DNA from: Pseudomonas sp. AB6
GTDB taxonomy: Bacteria; Pseudomonadota; Gammaproteobacteria; Pseudomonadales; Pseudomonadaceae
NCBI RefSeq assembly: GCF_034314105.1
Contig: NZ_JAVIWJ010000001.1
Coordinates: 3,522,501-3,586,500 of the forward strand
Direction of reading: 5' to 3'
DNA: 64,000 nt
Shown: positions 36,114 through 47,770 of the stretch, piece after piece
How positions within the stretch are numbered: the first letter of the stretch is position 1
How the letters are laid out: every line of letters starts with the position of its first letter
Translations under genes and position numbers: made by a program
The notes under the pieces: generated by a model
What the model was told of the DNA's origin: nothing
What the model saw: only the letters and a program-made list of their open reading frames with translations
Databases searched by the model: none

Positions 36114-37088
36114 ATGTCCTACACCTTTCGCGCATCGCTTCCCACATTGTGCCTGTCGCTGATTCTACCGTGTGCTCTGCCCGTGATGGCGGCTACTCAG
36201 GCGCCCACTAAAGATTCAGCCACTCAAGCCGCACCGCCTGAACGTCAACGGTTGCTTGAGCGCAGTCAGGAGGATGCTGCGGCCCTACGACGCCAACTGC
36301 CGTCTGAAGAAGTGCAGCAGCTGCAAGCGGGTGATGAAACGTTTGTCGCGTTGTGGAAACCGGCGAACATCGACCAACCCAAAGGCGTGGTCATTATCGT
36401 CCCAGGCGCGGACGAGTCGGCAGATTGGCCTCAAGTTGTCGGTCCATTGCGACGCAGGTTCCCTGATGAAGGCTGGGGTAGCTTAAGTCTCTCACTGCCG
36501 GATACACCAAATACCGGCAGTTTGCCGCGTATTGAGGACGTAGTGGCCGCAGCGCCGGCTAAAGACGCTAAAGTTGCCACCGCTCCAAAAAGCACAGAAC
36601 CCGACAACACCGCCGAAGCTGACGCTGCGGCCAGCGTAGCCCGCGCGGCGGCGGCGGATGAACAGGCTAAAGCCGAAGCAGAGCGTATCTTCGCCCGAAT
36701 CGAAAGTGGCATTGCTTATGCGAAACAGCAAAAGGCGCGCGGCATCGTATTGCTTGGGCACGGTAGCGGGGCCTATTGGGCCGCCCGATTCGTCAATGAG
36801 CGACCTTTGCCGTTGGTACAAAAACTGATATTGGTCAGCGCGCAAGAACCCCTGAACGCCAAGCCCACCTTGGACAAGTTTGCGACGACGCTCAAAGTCA
36901 AAACTGCGGATTTCGTTTACCAGGATTTGACGCAAAACCGCAATACAGCGCAGCAACGTCTAAAGGCCAGTAAACGCACGAAAAACCCTGATTATACGCA
37001 AGTGACCTTGACCACACTGCCCGGAGACAGCCCCGCGCAGCAGGAACAGCTATTACGCCGCGTTCGAGGATGGCTGGAGCCCAAATAG
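36114..37088 (+). CDS. DUF3530 alpha/beta-hydrolase-like exported protein
   Basis: A 324-residue protein with a signal peptide (LPTLCLSLILPCALPVMAA, cleaved about residue 27). The mature part has VVIIVPGADESADWP, which resembles the oxyanion region of alpha/beta hydrolases, an Ala/Lys-rich low-complexity stretch at about 155-195, and a nucleophile-elbow-like LLGHGSGAYWA with Gly-His-Gly-Ser-Gly. DUF3530 proteins are found in gamma-proteobacteria; substrate and role are unknown. ATG 36114 fits GGAA upstream and puts the signal peptide at the N-terminus. It converges on djlA across a hairpin repeat. Confidence 0.75.
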   Translation: MSYTFRASLPTLCLSLILPCALPVMAATQAPTKDSATQAAPPERQRLLERSQEDAAALRRQLPSEEVQQLQAGDETFVALWKPANIDQPKGVVIIVPGADESADWPQVVGPLRRRFPDEGWGSLSLSLPDTPNTGSLPRIEDVVAAAPAKDAKVATAPKSTEPDNTAEADAAASVARAAAADEQAKAEAERIFARIESGIAYAKQQKARGIVLLGHGSGAYWAARFVNERPLPLVQKLILVSAQEPLNAKPTLDKFATTLKVKTADFVYQDLTQNRNTAQQRLKASKRTKNPDYTQVTLTTLPGDSPAQQEQLLRRVRGWLEPK

Positions 37089-37105
37089 ACCGGACCATCC
37101 TATTG

Positions 37106-37162
37106 GCGAATGAATTGCTCTCACAGATCAAGCAATTTATCGGCGCGAGCCAATTCATTCGC
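37106..37162. repeat. Inverted repeat between the DUF3530 gene and djlA
   Basis: GCGAATGAATTG (37106-37117) and its exact reverse complement CAATTCATTCGC (37151-37162) flank 33 bases. It lies between two converging genes. The arm GAATGAATT recalls the GAATTTATTC arms of the repeats at 16.57 and 54.06 kb. Confidence 0.65.
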
Positions 37163-37181
37163 AAAGTTGGCTTGTATCGCG

Positions 37182-37949
37182 TTAGCGGAAATTCCGTTGT
37201 TCACGAATCAAGGTGTAGGCCTGATGCAGCTCTTGGGTTCTGTCGGTCGCCTCTCGCACCTGCAAGACACTGGCCCCATTCCCTGCGACTTTGTCGGGAT
37301 GATGGCGACTGAGTAGACGTCGGTAGGCGCGTTTGATCTGTGTCGGCTCAGCGTCCGCCTGCACACCCAACAAGCGCAACGCATCTTGATAAACATCAAC
37401 GCTGACACCGAGCGGCCTTTTCTGCGGGTCATATTCACTGGCAAGTGTCTGAACCTTTATAGTCGTCCAGCCGAGCCACTTGCCCCATAGCAGGATCAAC
37501 TCGCGCTCCTCCAGTGAAACTTTGCCGTCAGCCCAGGCCATGCGCCAACACGCTCGCAATAATCCTTCGGCCGCATGCGGCTGGGTTTTCATACGACGCA
37601 AATAGCCGCGTAGCCGTTCACGTCCTTTTTTGCCTCGATTGAACGCCAAGATCGCCCGCCGTTGAGCTGGCTCACTCAAGTCCATTCGACGCATTTCCTC
37701 GCGCGCCTGCTGAATGTGACCATCCACAACCCGGCCATTGTTCTTCGCCAGACGACCCAACAGGATGAACAGCAACTCGTCGTCACGGGGTACAGAACGG
37801 CCCCCCAATCGCTGACGCATATGGGCCCAGCTGTGCAGCGCCATACGCCGGTCCAAGGCTTGACCGAGCAGTGCACCCAGTAGCGCCCCCGGAATACTGG
37901 CGATAGCAAACCCGACTCCGGCGCCGATCACGGTAGTAGGCCACAGCAT
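37182..37949 (-). CDS. djlA: DjlA-like co-chaperone (TerB domain plus J domain)
   Basis: A 255-residue inner-membrane protein. An N-terminal Gly/Ala helix (TTVIGAGVGFAIASIPGALLGALLG) is followed by a TerB-like helical domain (about 60-180) and a C-terminal J domain (DALRLLGVQADAEPTQIKRAY, then the diagnostic HPD in RHHPDKVAG). DjlA proteins stimulate DnaK at the membrane. It directly follows murU in transcription (1 base between the murU stop and its start). Confidence 0.88.
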   Translation of the reverse strand: MLWPTTVIGAGVGFAIASIPGALLGALLGQALDRRMALHSWAHMRQRLGGRSVPRDDELLFILLGRLAKNNGRVVDGHIQQAREEMRRMDLSEPAQRRAILAFNRGKKGRERLRGYLRRMKTQPHAAEGLLRACWRMAWADGKVSLEERELILLWGKWLGWTTIKVQTLASEYDPQKRPLGVSVDVYQDALRLLGVQADAEPTQIKRAYRRLLSRHHPDKVAGNGASVLQVREATDRTQELHQAYTLIREQRNFR

Positions 37950-38621
<672 letters not shown>

Positions 38622-38637
38622 TTAACTACCTTCATTT

Positions 38638-39663
38638 TCATAAAACCGCTCCAACGGGTTGACGCAGACTTGCCAACAGTTCGCCCAGCTCAGCCAATTC
38701 CGGTCGTCGTGCCAATACAACTTCTATATAAGCAAAAAAACGGGGCACATCGGCCATGTAGCGGGGTTTACCGTCACGATGGCAAATACGCGCAAAAATG
38801 CCGATCACTTTCAAATGCCGCTGCACGCCCATCAGATCGCTGGCCCGCAGAAAATCTTCAAAGGTCTCTTGCACCGGAATACCCAAACTCAAAGCCGCCC
38901 GCCAATACGTCAGCAGCCAACCCTGGACCCGTTCTTCAGGCCAACTCAGAAACGCATCCTTGAACAGACACGTCACGTCATAAGTCACAGGCCCGTAGAC
39001 CGCATCCTGAAAATCCAGCACCCCAGGATTCGGCTCACTGACCATCAAATTGCGCGGCATGTAGTCACGGTGTACCAATACCTTCGGCTGCGCCAATGCA
39101 CTGTCGATCAGACGATCACTGGCTCGCTCCCAAAGCGCCAACTGTGCCGAGTCCATCTCGATACCCAAATGGCGCTTTACGTACCATTCAGGAAACAGTT
39201 CAAGCTCGCGACGCAGCAACGCAACGTCATAGCTGGGCAGCGGCGCATCCATAGGCAACTGTTGATAGGCCAACAACGTATCGAACGCATCGGCAAACAA
39301 TGCGTCTGCATTTTGGGCATCGATCACATCGAGATAGGTCTTGTGACCCAGGTCGTTGAGCAAAAGAAAGCCACGAGTAAGGTCTTCGGCATATATTTTC
39401 GGAACATTAATTCCTGATTTACTTAATAAATTAGCGATATCCACGAACGGTTTACAGTTTTCTTGGGGTGGAGGTGCGTCCATGACAATAAAAGTTTGAC
39501 CGGCACCCTCCCAACGGAAATACCGTCGAAAACTGGCATCGCTACTGGCCGCAGTCAACGTGGCCGGGGGTACGGCGCCCCAATCTTGCGCCGTGAACAA
39601 CGCTGACAACTGCTTATCGAGCCAAACTTTCAGGTGTTGCAGGCGTACATCTTGATCTGGCAT
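38638..39663 (-). CDS. amgK: N-acetylmuramate/N-acetylglucosamine 1-kinase
   Basis: A 341-residue anomeric sugar kinase of the aminoglycoside-phosphotransferase fold. SSDASFRRYFRWEGAGQTFIVMDAPPP carries the nucleotide site, LVHRDYMPRNLMV the catalytic Asp and PGVLDFQDAVYGPVTYD the metal site. It phosphorylates MurNAc at C1 for MurU. It is divergent from lptD, the usual arrangement in Pseudomonas. Confidence 0.95.
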   Translation of the reverse strand: MPDQDVRLQHLKVWLDKQLSALFTAQDWGAVPPATLTAASSDASFRRYFRWEGAGQTFIVMDAPPPQENCKPFVDIANLLSKSGINVPKIYAEDLTRGFLLLNDLGHKTYLDVIDAQNADALFADAFDTLLAYQQLPMDAPLPSYDVALLRRELELFPEWYVKRHLGIEMDSAQLALWERASDRLIDSALAQPKVLVHRDYMPRNLMVSEPNPGVLDFQDAVYGPVTYDVTCLFKDAFLSWPEERVQGWLLTYWRAALSLGIPVQETFEDFLRASDLMGVQRHLKVIGIFARICHRDGKPRYMADVPRFFAYIEVVLARRPELAELGELLASLRQPVGAVL

Positions 39664-39792
39664 TACAAGGGTCTCCGACGGCGCTAGCCGTCAAGCGGGT
39701 CATGCTTTATTATCCGTCATCTTTTTCAGCCCATCGAGAGGCGTGCGGCCCCCCCGCGGGCCGATGGCGCGCAGGAAGCCCGGATTAATAAG

Positions 39793-42606
39793 ATGGCATT
39801 GAAATCCCACGCATTTCGTAAAAAATTTCCGTTGCTCGTAACCGGCAGTTTGCTGGCGATGCAACCTTTGGCCACTCCATTCGCAGTAGCCGCAGAACAG
39901 TATGACTGTTCAGTCTCTGCTGCGGGTGCTTGGGATTGCGCGCCGAAAGTGAACGCAGTTCAGCTGCCACCGCGCCCCGTGCACAGCGTGGACGGTATCA
40001 GTACGAACGGTCAAAGCACTCCGGACGCTGGCTCAACGGCCGGCGAAAAAGTGCCCATCACGCTCGTCACCCAAGCGAAAGGCTATGGTCTGAAGTCGCG
40101 CAGTGCTGACTACAGCCACCTCGATTGGGTTCCTCGAGATAAGCTCACTCCCGCGCAATTGGCCGAAACTGGCCCCTATTGCTCTGGAGCGTATGTAGAG
40201 CCTATCCGTCCGGGCATGAACGACAACACGAAGATGAGCGACGCACCGATGTTTGTCGGTGCCAAAGCATCTCGTTATGAGCAAGAAGCTCAGGTCGCGA
40301 CGCTGGCCGGTGACGTTGTATTGCGTCAAGGCAGCATGCAGGTCCAGTCCCAGGAGGCCAGCCTGTATCAGGCTGAAAACCGTGGCGAACTGAACGGCGA
40401 TGTCCGCTTGCGTCAAAATGGGGCCTTGATCGTCGGTGACCACGCGCAGATCCAGCTCGACACCGGTGAAGCCCAAGTCGACAACGCTGAATACGTGATG
40501 CACAAGTCCAACGTGCGCGGCAGCGCTCTGTACGCCAAGCGTGCCGAGAACGCGATCATCCGCCTCAAGGACGGTACGTACACCACTTGCGAACCCAACA
40601 GTAACGCTTGGGAAATCAAGGGCAATAACATTACTCTGAACCCCGCAACCGGTTTCGGTACAGCGACTAACGCCACACTGCGAGTCCACGACATACCGGT
40701 GTTCTACACCCCGTATCTCTATTTTCCGATCGACAGCCGTCGCCAGTCAGGTTTCCTGCCCCCGAGCGTTTCAAGCGGCGGCAATTCCGGTGCAACACTG
40801 GTCACGCCGTACTACTTCAACCTGGCACCAAATTACGATGCCACGTTGTATCCTCGCTTCATGACCAAGCGTGGCACCATGCTGGAAGGCGAGTTCCGCT
40901 ACCTGACCAAGTCGAGCGAAGGCACTATAGGTGGCGCGTTCCTCAATGATAAGGACAACGATCGTAAGCTGCAGACTGACGCCAAAGACACCCGTTGGAT
41001 GGTCAACGTACAGGAGAAAAGCGGGCTGAATTCACGCTTGACGACGGACGTTGATTACACGGACATAAGCGATCCGTACTACTTTCAGGATCTTCAAAGC
41101 GACGTAATCGGTGTCGAGAAGCGCGACTATATCAACCAGCAAGGTGCTGTGAACTGGCGGGGCGACACCTACACCGCTCGCCTGAATCTGCAGGGTTACA
41201 AACTGGCCAGCGTCTCCGACATCACCCCATATAACCGTCTGCCGCAGATCACCTTTAACGGTGCGCTGCCATACCACCCCGGCGGATTGGATTTCGCGTA
41301 TGAAACTGAAGCAGTGCGGTTTCAACGTGATTTGCAGTCGGGTAACTATTTCGACAAAGATGGTGTTGGTACCTCTCGGCTTGATAACAACGTCACCGGT
41401 CTCGCCCGATCAGACGGCGATCGCCTGAATCTTGCGCCGTCCATGAGCCTTCCAATGAGTTGGACCTACGGCTTTGTTACACCGAAGCTCAAGTACGTGT
41501 ACACCAAATATGATCTGAGTTTAAGCGGGCTAGGACAGCAGCAGATCGTTGACGCCCAAACTGCCGCTGCGGCAGCGAACACCAAATACCTGAATGGCGA
41601 ATTCAATAGCTCTATTGACCGCAGCATTCCGGTGTTCAGCGTCGACAGCGGTCTGTACTTCGACAGAAACACTCAATGGTTTGGCAAAAACTATCGTCAA
41701 ACATTGGAACCGCGTCTGTACTACCTGAACGTTCCGTATAAAGACCAGAGTGACATCCCGATTTTCGACTCGGGTGAAACCACGTTCAACTACGGGTCAC
41801 TGTTCCGCGACAATCGTTTTGTTGGCTCCGACCGTATTGGTGATGAAAACAAACTATCGCTGGGTATTACCAACCGCTGGATTGAAGATAACGGCTTTGA
41901 ACGCCAGACCTTCAGTATCGGTGAAGCGGTGTACTTCAAGGATCGTAAAGTACAACTGCCAGGTATTGATTACGCCACTCGTGCAGATTCAACAGCCGGT
42001 CGCTCGCCGTATGCACTTGAATACGCTTACCGCTTTAACAGGGACTGGCGCGCGACGTCCGACTTCAACTGGGATCCGGACAGCAAGAAAACTCGTTCGG
42101 GCAGTGCGATGATGCACTACCAACCTGAAGACAACCCAAACAAGGTTGTTAACATTGGCTATCGCTATCGCAACGACCAGATTCGCTATGACCAGAACAC
42201 CGGTACGTGGAAAGTGGGCGGTGGCGATCTTGGCACGCCAGGGCAACCGGGCTATATCAAGGATTACTACAAAATCCAGCAGCATGATTTTTCGGTCATC
42301 TGGCCGGTTGCTCCTCAATGGAACGTCATTAGCCGCTGGCAGTACGATTACAACCGCAACCGCACCCTCGAAGCCTTTGGTGGTTTTGAATATGACAACT
42401 GTTGCTGGAAGCTACGTCTGATTGATCGTTACTGGATTAACTATGACGAATTCAGCCAGGACATTACTCAGAACGAAAAAGGCGACCATGGCATCTTCTT
42501 ACAAGTCGTACTGAAGGGACTTGGCGGTGTTCTCGGCCAAAAAGTTGAAAGTTTCCTCGACAAAGGCATCCAAGGTTATCGTGAACGTGAAGACCAAGCT
42601 TTCTAA
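39793..42606 (+). CDS. lptD: LPS assembly outer-membrane protein LptD
   Basis: A 937-residue outer-membrane barrel that, with LptE, places lipopolysaccharide in the outer leaflet. The signal peptide ends at about residue 33 (FAVAA), followed by [16 protein letters not shown]. The OstA-like periplasmic domain (about 150-290: [18 protein letters not shown]) is followed by the barrel; the paired cysteines [12 protein letters not shown] CEP and the C-terminal [13 protein letters not shown] fit the disulfides of LptD. The first 145 residues include a Pseudomonas-specific Pro/Thr-rich extension. First gene of lptD-surA-pdxA-rsmA. Confidence 0.97.
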   Translation: MALKSHAFRKKFPLLVTGSLLAMQPLATPFAVAAEQYDCSVSAAGAWDCAPKVNAVQLPPRPVHSVDGISTNGQSTPDAGSTAGEKVPITLVTQAKGYGLKSRSADYSHLDWVPRDKLTPAQLAETGPYCSGAYVEPIRPGMNDNTKMSDAPMFVGAKASRYEQEAQVATLAGDVVLRQGSMQVQSQEASLYQAENRGELNGDVRLRQNGALIVGDHAQIQLDTGEAQVDNAEYVMHKSNVRGSALYAKRAENAIIRLKDGTYTTCEPNSNAWEIKGNNITLNPATGFGTATNATLRVHDIPVFYTPYLYFPIDSRRQSGFLPPSVSSGGNSGATLVTPYYFNLAPNYDATLYPRFMTKRGTMLEGEFRYLTKSSEGTIGGAFLNDKDNDRKLQTDAKDTRWMVNVQEKSGLNSRLTTDVDYTDISDPYYFQDLQSDVIGVEKRDYINQQGAVNWRGDTYTARLNLQGYKLASVSDITPYNRLPQITFNGALPYHPGGLDFAYETEAVRFQRDLQSGNYFDKDGVGTSRLDNNVTGLARSDGDRLNLAPSMSLPMSWTYGFVTPKLKYVYTKYDLSLSGLGQQQIVDAQTAAAAANTKYLNGEFNSSIDRSIPVFSVDSGLYFDRNTQWFGKNYRQTLEPRLYYLNVPYKDQSDIPIFDSGETTFNYGSLFRDNRFVGSDRIGDENKLSLGITNRWIEDNGFERQTFSIGEAVYFKDRKVQLPGIDYATRADSTAGRSPYALEYAYRFNRDWRATSDFNWDPDSKKTRSGSAMMHYQPEDNPNKVVNIGYRYRNDQIRYDQNTGTWKVGGGDLGTPGQPGYIKDYYKIQQHDFSVIWPVAPQWNVISRWQYDYNRNRTLEAFGGFEYDNCCWKLRLIDRYWINYDEFSQDITQNEKGDHGIFLQVVLKGLGGVLGQKVESFLDKGIQGYREREDQAF

Positions 42607-43927
42607 CTGTCTGCGCCCACTGATGTTGGGCGCGTTACTCCTGGGCACCGCAGCAAATGCTGAAGTGCAGTCCCTCGACAAGGTTGTGGCCATCGTCGAC
42701 AACGACGTGATCATGCAAAGTCAACTGGATAAACGAGTCCACGAAGTTCAGCAGACCATCGCCAAACGCGGTGGCGGCGTGCCTCCAGCGAGTGTGCTGG
42801 ATCAGCAAGTGATGGAGCGTTTGATCGTTGAGAACCTGCAACTGCAAATCGGTGATCGCTCCGGTATACGAATCACCGACGAAGAGCTGAACCAAGCGGT
42901 TGGCACTATCGCCCAACGTAACAATATGTCGATAGATCAGTTTCGTGCTGCGCTGACTCATGACGGCTTGTCTTATGAAGACGCTCGTGACCAGATTCGC
43001 CGGGAAATGATCATCAGCCGCGTCCGTCAACGTCGAGTGGCAGAGCGCATTCAAGTATCGGAGCAAGAAGTGAAAAACTTCTTGGCATCCGACATGGGCA
43101 AGATGCAAATGTCCGAGGAGTATCACCTCGCCAACATTCTGATCGCGACCCCGGACAGTGCTTCCTCGGACGCCATCCAGGCCGCGAGCCATCAAGCTCA
43201 GGATATTTACCAGCAGCTTAAGAAGGGCGCTGACTTCAGCCAGTTGGCCATCGCTAAATCCAAAAGCGACAATGCGCTCGACGGCGGTGATATGGGCTGG
43301 CGCAAAGGCGCGCAGTTGCCACCTCCCTTTGACACGTTGCTCAGCAACATGACAGTTGGTGACATCACCCAACCCACGCGCACTCCCGGCGGTTTTATTA
43401 TTTTGAAACTGATGGAAAAGCGCGGCGGCCAGGGCCAAGCACAGATGAAAGACGAAGTTCACGTTCGCCACATCCTGATCAAACCGAGTGAAATTCGTAG
43501 CGAAGACGAAACTCATCGCCTGGCTGAGCGCTTGTATGAGCGCATCAAAAATGGCGAAGATTTCAGTGAGTTGGCAAAAAGTTTCTCTGAAGACCCTGGC
43601 TCGGCGCTCAACGGCGGCGATCTGAATTGGGTTGATCCGAACCAACTGGTGCCGGAATTCCGCGCTGTCATGGCCGACAGCCCAGTAGGTGTGTTGTCCA
43701 AACCGTTCAAGACTGCTTACGGTTGGCACATCCTGGAAGTCCTTGGCCGTCGCGCTACCGACAGCAGTACCGAAGCGCGTGAAGAACAAGCCAAAACTGC
43801 GTTACGTAATCGTAAATACGATGAAGAGCTGCAAACCTGGCTACGCCAGATTCGTGATGAAGCTTACGTTGAAATCAAGCTTCCTCCTGCCGATCAGCCA
43901 GACCAGGCTGACCAGGCCACAAAGTGA
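42581..43927 (+). CDS. surA: Periplasmic chaperone and peptidyl-prolyl isomerase SurA
   Basis: A 448-residue chaperone for outer-membrane proteins. A signal peptide ([17 protein letters not shown]) precedes the N-terminal chaperone domain, two parvulin domains (around 190-290, and 300-400 with [12 protein letters not shown]) and a C-terminal helix. The start is GTG 42581, giving [10 protein letters not shown], with AAGG upstream; it lies inside lptD by 26 bases, so the two are translationally coupled. The upstream ATG in the long frame would not give a signal peptide at the N-terminus. SurA serves folding of LptD itself. Confidence 0.95.
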   Translation: MNVKTKLSNCLRPLMLGALLLGTAANAEVQSLDKVVAIVDNDVIMQSQLDKRVHEVQQTIAKRGGGVPPASVLDQQVMERLIVENLQLQIGDRSGIRITDEELNQAVGTIAQRNNMSIDQFRAALTHDGLSYEDARDQIRREMIISRVRQRRVAERIQVSEQEVKNFLASDMGKMQMSEEYHLANILIATPDSASSDAIQAASHQAQDIYQQLKKGADFSQLAIAKSKSDNALDGGDMGWRKGAQLPPPFDTLLSNMTVGDITQPTRTPGGFIILKLMEKRGGQGQAQMKDEVHVRHILIKPSEIRSEDETHRLAERLYERIKNGEDFSELAKSFSEDPGSALNGGDLNWVDPNQLVPEFRAVMADSPVGVLSKPFKTAYGWHILEVLGRRATDSSTEAREEQAKTALRNRKYDEELQTWLRQIRDEAYVEIKLPPADQPDQADQATK

Positions 43928-44913
43928 AAGCAAAACGTTTTGCTCTAACACCCGGCGAGCCGGCAGGCATAGGTCCAGACCTATGCCTGTTGCTCGCGTC
44001 ACACCCTCAGCCGCACCCCCTGATTGCCATTACCAGCCACGATCTGCTTATCGAGCGGGCCGTGCAACTGGGCGTGGCTGTCAATTTAATCAGGGTAACG
44101 CCTGACGCTTGGCCAGACCTACCCGCCCCGGCCGGCAGCCTGTATGTATGGGATACGCCGCTGAATATAAGCGTCGTTGCCGGGGAGCTGAATAAAGCCA
44201 ACGCAGCGTTCGTGCTGCAAACCCTGGCCCGTGCAGGACAAGGCTGTATCGACGGCGACTTTGCGGGAATGATCACCGCCCCTGTGCACAAGGGTGTGAT
44301 CAACGACTCCGGCATTCCTTTTTCAGGCCATACCGAATTCCTGGCCGACCTGACGCACACCGAACAGGTTGTGATGATGCTCGCTACCGGGGACTTGCGG
44401 GTTGCGCTGGTCACGACTCACTTGCCATTGCGTGCTGTTGCTGACGCGATCACTTCTGAGCGCCTCGAGCGGGTCACGCGAATACTGCACGCCGACTTAG
44501 TCCATAAATTCGGCATCGCCCAACCACGTATTCTGGTCTGCGGGCTTAACCCTCATGCCGGAGAAGGTGGCCATTTGGGCCGCGAAGAAATCGACATTAT
44601 TGAACCTACTCTGGAGCGCCTGCGCAGCGAGGGCCTTGATTTACGGGGCCCGCTGCCTGCCGACACTCTGTTTACCCCCAAATATCTGGAGCACTGCGAT
44701 GCAGTGCTGGCGATGTACCATGACCAGGGTTTGCCTGTACTGAAGTACAAAGGTTTCGGCGCCGCCGTCAACGTGACCCTCGGCCTGCCGATCATCCGCA
44801 CGTCGGTGGATCATGGCACCGCGCTGGATCTAGCTGGCAGTGGCAAGGTCGATACCGGCAGTTTGAAGGTTGCCCTGGAAACCGCCTATCAGATGGCCGA
44901 GACCCGTCAATGA
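43924..44913 (+). CDS. pdxA: 4-hydroxythreonine-4-phosphate dehydrogenase
   Basis: A 329-residue enzyme of pyridoxal phosphate synthesis. [13 protein letters not shown] at the start, the metal-binding [25 protein letters not shown] and [14 protein letters not shown] are family hallmarks. The start is a GTG that overlaps the surA stop by 4 bases (GTGA). The end overlaps rsmA by 4 bases, so the block is tightly packed. Confidence 0.96.
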   Translation: MKAKRFALTPGEPAGIGPDLCLLLASHPQPHPLIAITSHDLLIERAVQLGVAVNLIRVTPDAWPDLPAPAGSLYVWDTPLNISVVAGELNKANAAFVLQTLARAGQGCIDGDFAGMITAPVHKGVINDSGIPFSGHTEFLADLTHTEQVVMMLATGDLRVALVTTHLPLRAVADAITSERLERVTRILHADLVHKFGIAQPRILVCGLNPHAGEGGHLGREEIDIIEPTLERLRSEGLDLRGPLPADTLFTPKYLEHCDAVLAMYHDQGLPVLKYKGFGAAVNVTLGLPIIRTSVDHGTALDLAGSGKVDTGSLKVALETAYQMAETRQ

Positions 44914-45716
44914 CCGAGTTATTTCAACACAAGGCGCGTAAGCGTTTTGGACAAAACTTCCTGCACGACGCTGGCGTAATCGACAAAATCCTGCGGGCTA
45001 TTCGTGCAAAACCGGAAGACCGTTTACTGGAAATCGGGCCGGGCCAAGGCGCCCTGACCGAAGGCCTGCTGAGCAGCGATGCGCAACTGGACGTGGTTGA
45101 GTTGGACAAGGATTTGATCCCAATTCTGATTCACCAATTCGGGAGTAAGCCCAACTTTCGTTTGCATCAAGGTGATGCATTGAAGTTCGACTTCACCAGC
45201 CTGAATGCTGCACCGAGTAGCTTGCGCGTAGTGGGAAACCTCCCATACAACATCTCGACACCGCTCATCTTCTTGCTGTTGCAAAACGCGGGCTTGATTC
45301 GCGACATGCACTTCATGCTGCAAAAAGAAGTGGTTCAACGCATGGCTGCAGGCCCAGGCGGTGGTGACTACGGCCGCCTGTCGATCATGGTCCAGTACCA
45401 TTGCCGCGTTGAACACTTGTTCAACGTTGGCCCCGGTGCGTTCAACCCGCCGCCGAAAGTTGACTCAGCGATTGTCCGTCTGGTACCACATGAAATCTTG
45501 CCACACCCGGCAAAGGATCACCGTGCGCTTGAGCGTGTTGTCCGCGAAGCCTTTAACCAGCGTCGGAAAACCTTGCGCAATACCCTAAAAGCTCTGCTGA
45601 CCAACGACGAGATCATTGCTGCTGGCGTCGATGGCAGTCTGCGACCTGAACAACTGGATCTCGCCGCCTTCGTCCGACTCGCGGATAAACTCAGTGATCA
45701 ACCTATCACCGAGTAG
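44910..45716 (+). CDS. rsmA: 16S rRNA dimethyladenosine transferase RsmA (KsgA)
   Basis: A 268-residue methyltransferase that dimethylates two adjacent adenosines near the 3' end of 16S r[18 protein letters not shown], the SAM-binding [15 protein letters not shown], and the catalytic NLPYNIS are present; the C-terminal [14 protein letters not shown] helix binds rRNA. Starts in the pdxA stop (ATGA). Named here in the sense of KsgA, not the CsrA-like RNA-binding protein RsmA of Pseudomonas. Loss causes kasugamycin resistance in other bacteria. Confidence 0.96.
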   Translation: MTELFQHKARKRFGQNFLHDAGVIDKILRAIRAKPEDRLLEIGPGQGALTEGLLSSDAQLDVVELDKDLIPILIHQFGSKPNFRLHQGDALKFDFTSLNAAPSSLRVVGNLPYNISTPLIFLLLQNAGLIRDMHFMLQKEVVQRMAAGPGGGDYGRLSIMVQYHCRVEHLFNVGPGAFNPPPKVDSAIVRLVPHEILPHPAKDHRALERVVREAFNQRRKTLRNTLKALLTNDEIIAAGVDGSLRPEQLDLAAFVRLADKLSDQPITE

Positions 45717-45864
45717 AGCCCAAGGCCTTCATCGAGGCCAACGGCCGGCACATTGCTAACAAGGATTGGTTTTTATCTCGGCTTTTTTTATGTTGAGAAT
45801 GCCCTAAACTGAATTTCACCGGTATTGTCCGAATTTTTCCGCTTTTGCTTTTAAGGCGTATTGC

Positions 45865-46245
45865 ATGTCCGATCCTCGCTATCAAGTAGACGTCAGCGTC
45901 GTTACGCGCTTCCTCGTAGAGCAGTCACAACCCGAGCAAAATCGTTTTGCTTTTGCATACACGGTCACCGTTCATAACAGTGGAGAGTTACCGGCCAAGT
46001 TGCTTTCCAGGCACTGGGTCATCACCGACGGTGATGGCCATGTCGAGGAAGTTCGTGGCGATGGTGTAGTTGGGCAGCAACCCCTGATCAAGTCGGGGCA
46101 CAGCCATACCTACAGCAGCGGCACCGTAATGATGACTAAAGTCGGCAATATGCAGGGAAGTTATCAAATGCTTGCAGAAGACGGTAAGCGCTTCGACGCC
46201 GTGATAGCCCCATTTCGTCTGGCCATGCCGGGCGCCCTGCACTGA
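45865..46245 (+). CDS. apaG: ApaG protein (DUF525)
   Basis: A 126-residue single-domain protein with the fibronectin-like ApaG fold: [20 protein letters not shown], and [19 protein letters not shown] in the middle. Its molecular role is not settled; it is linked with ApaH in Gram-negative genomes. A gap of 148 bases, with an AT-rich stretch, separates it from rsmA, so it may have its own promoter. It ends one base into apaH. Confidence 0.95.
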   Translation: MSDPRYQVDVSVVTRFLVEQSQPEQNRFAFAYTVTVHNSGELPAKLLSRHWVITDGDGHVEEVRGDGVVGQQPLIKSGHSHTYSSGTVMMTKVGNMQGSYQMLAEDGKRFDAVIAPFRLAMPGALH

Positions 46246-47126
46246 TGGCAGTGTATGCCGTAGGTGACCTTCAAGGCTGTCTGGAACCGCTGCAGTGTTT
46301 GCTTGAACACGTTGCCTTTGATCCGACCAAGGACCACCTCTGGTTAGTAGGGGATCTGGTAAACCGTGGCCCGGCCTCGCTGGAGACCTTGCGTTTCCTC
46401 TACGGCATGCGCAATTCGCTAGTATGTGTTTTGGGCAATCATGATCTGCATTTGCTGGCCGCAGCTCGTACTATCGAGCGGCTAAAGAAGAACGACACGT
46501 TGCGCGAGGTGCTCGAAGCCGCCGACCGCGACCTATTACTTGAATGGCTGCGCCAACAGAAACTAATGCACTACGACCCGGTGCGTAAAATTGCGATGGT
46601 TCATGCGGGAATCGCCCCACAATGGACACTAAACAAAGCCCTTTCGTATGCTAAAGAAGTTGAATCTGCTCTGCGCGATGACAATTTAGTCGAGCCGTTT
46701 CTCGATGGCATGTACGGCAACGAGCCCGCCAAATGGCAGTCCAGCTTGCAAGGCGTAACCCGCTTACGGGTAATCACCAACTATTTTACCCGCATGCGCT
46801 TTTGCACCAGTGACGGAACCCTTGATCTGAAAACCAAAGAAGGTGTTGGTACCGCCCTCCCAGGTTACGCCCCTTGGTTCAGTCACCCGGAACGCAAGAC
46901 CAAAGGCCAAAAAATAATTTTTGGACACTGGGCCGCACTTGAAGGCAAATGCACCGAACCCGGCATATTTGCCCTCGATACCGGCTGCGTCTGGGGCGGT
47001 GCAATGACACTACTTAACGTTGATACTCTCGAACGCCATAGCTGCGAATGCGATGCTAAGGGGATGGCCGACGCTAATCCAGTCTCATCAAAGCGCATTG
47101 GCCTACACACCATTAGCAAGGGTTAA
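46245..47126 (+). CDS. apaH: Symmetrical bis(5'-nucleosyl)-tetraphosphatase ApaH
   Basis: A 293-residue metallophosphatase that splits Ap4A to two ADP and can remove Np4 caps of RNA. The catalytic motifs [37 protein letters not shown] and GHWAALEGK are present, and the length is slightly above the E. coli protein (280). It overlaps apaG by one base (TGATG), and glpE follows after 35 bases. Confidence 0.96.
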   Translation: MAVYAVGDLQGCLEPLQCLLEHVAFDPTKDHLWLVGDLVNRGPASLETLRFLYGMRNSLVCVLGNHDLHLLAAARTIERLKKNDTLREVLEAADRDLLLEWLRQQKLMHYDPVRKIAMVHAGIAPQWTLNKALSYAKEVESALRDDNLVEPFLDGMYGNEPAKWQSSLQGVTRLRVITNYFTRMRFCTSDGTLDLKTKEGVGTALPGYAPWFSHPERKTKGQKIIFGHWAALEGKCTEPGIFALDTGCVWGGAMTLLNVDTLERHSCECDAKGMADANPVSSKRIGLHTISKG

Positions 47127-47161
47127 AATCTACTCGTTGCTAGTCATCAGGAGTTCCGATT

Positions 47162-47485
47162 ATGACCGAATTCAAACGCATCCCCCCTGCACACGCCCAC
47201 TTGCTACTTGAAGAAGGCGCAGTACTGGTCGATGTCCGAGATCAACAGACATATGCAGCCAATCACATTCCTGGCGCGCAGCATCTGGATAGCCACTCTA
47301 TGGCCGGCTTCATTGCCAACGCCGACTTGGACAAGCCTTTAGTAGTAGTTTGCTATCACGGCAACTCCAGCCAAAGCGCTGCCGCCTACCTCATCGGCCA
47401 AGGTTTTTCGGATGTCTACAGCATGGACGGCGGTTTCGAGCTATGGCGAAATACCTATCCCGATGAAACCGTTCAGGCGCGTTGA
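47162..47485 (+). CDS. glpE: Thiosulfate sulfurtransferase GlpE (single-domain rhodanese)
   Basis: A 107-residue rhodanese that moves sulfane sulfur from thiosulfate to cyanide or thioredoxin. [19 protein letters not shown] and the active-site loop [13 protein letters not shown], with the catalytic Cys, are typical of the GlpE subgroup. The start has AGGAG at 47150-47154. It is last in the apaG-apaH-glpE group. Confidence 0.93.
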   Translation: MTEFKRIPPAHAHLLLEEGAVLVDVRDQQTYAANHIPGAQHLDSHSMAGFIANADLDKPLVVVCYHGNSSQSAAAYLIGQGFSDVYSMDGGFELWRNTYPDETVQAR

Positions 47486-47632
47486 AATTTTTTTTTACCC
47501 CCCTTCTATCCCGCACCCTGAGCGGGCTCGCAAGCAAACTGACGAACGGCTAGCGTTACTAATCAATCAATACTCGTTGATCTCTGTAATTCCGAACTAT
47601 CCTTAACCTCAGGCCATCCAAATCAGGGGAGA

Positions 47633-47646
47633 GCCGGTACACCGGC
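47633..47646. promoter_or_regulatory. Small palindrome upstream of prkA
   Basis: GCCGGT-AC-ACCGGC is a 14-base palindrome in the otherwise featureless 285-base gap between glpE and prkA. It may be a regulator site or part of the leader of prkA; no recognised operator matches. Confidence 0.3.
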
Positions 47647-47770
47647 GCGCGGGTCATCGGTAGTAATTTTATGGTGTTCTGGGGGGTAAACTGCATCTGG
47701 ACTTTTCAGCTGCATGCCAGCATCGACTGACGATCCGCCGCCGGCTCAACGTATCGAGCGAGGTGACGTC

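Noticed and set aside
42635..43789. 384-codon frame antisense to surA
   Set aside because: Shadow of surA codon bias; no start signal and no known motif.
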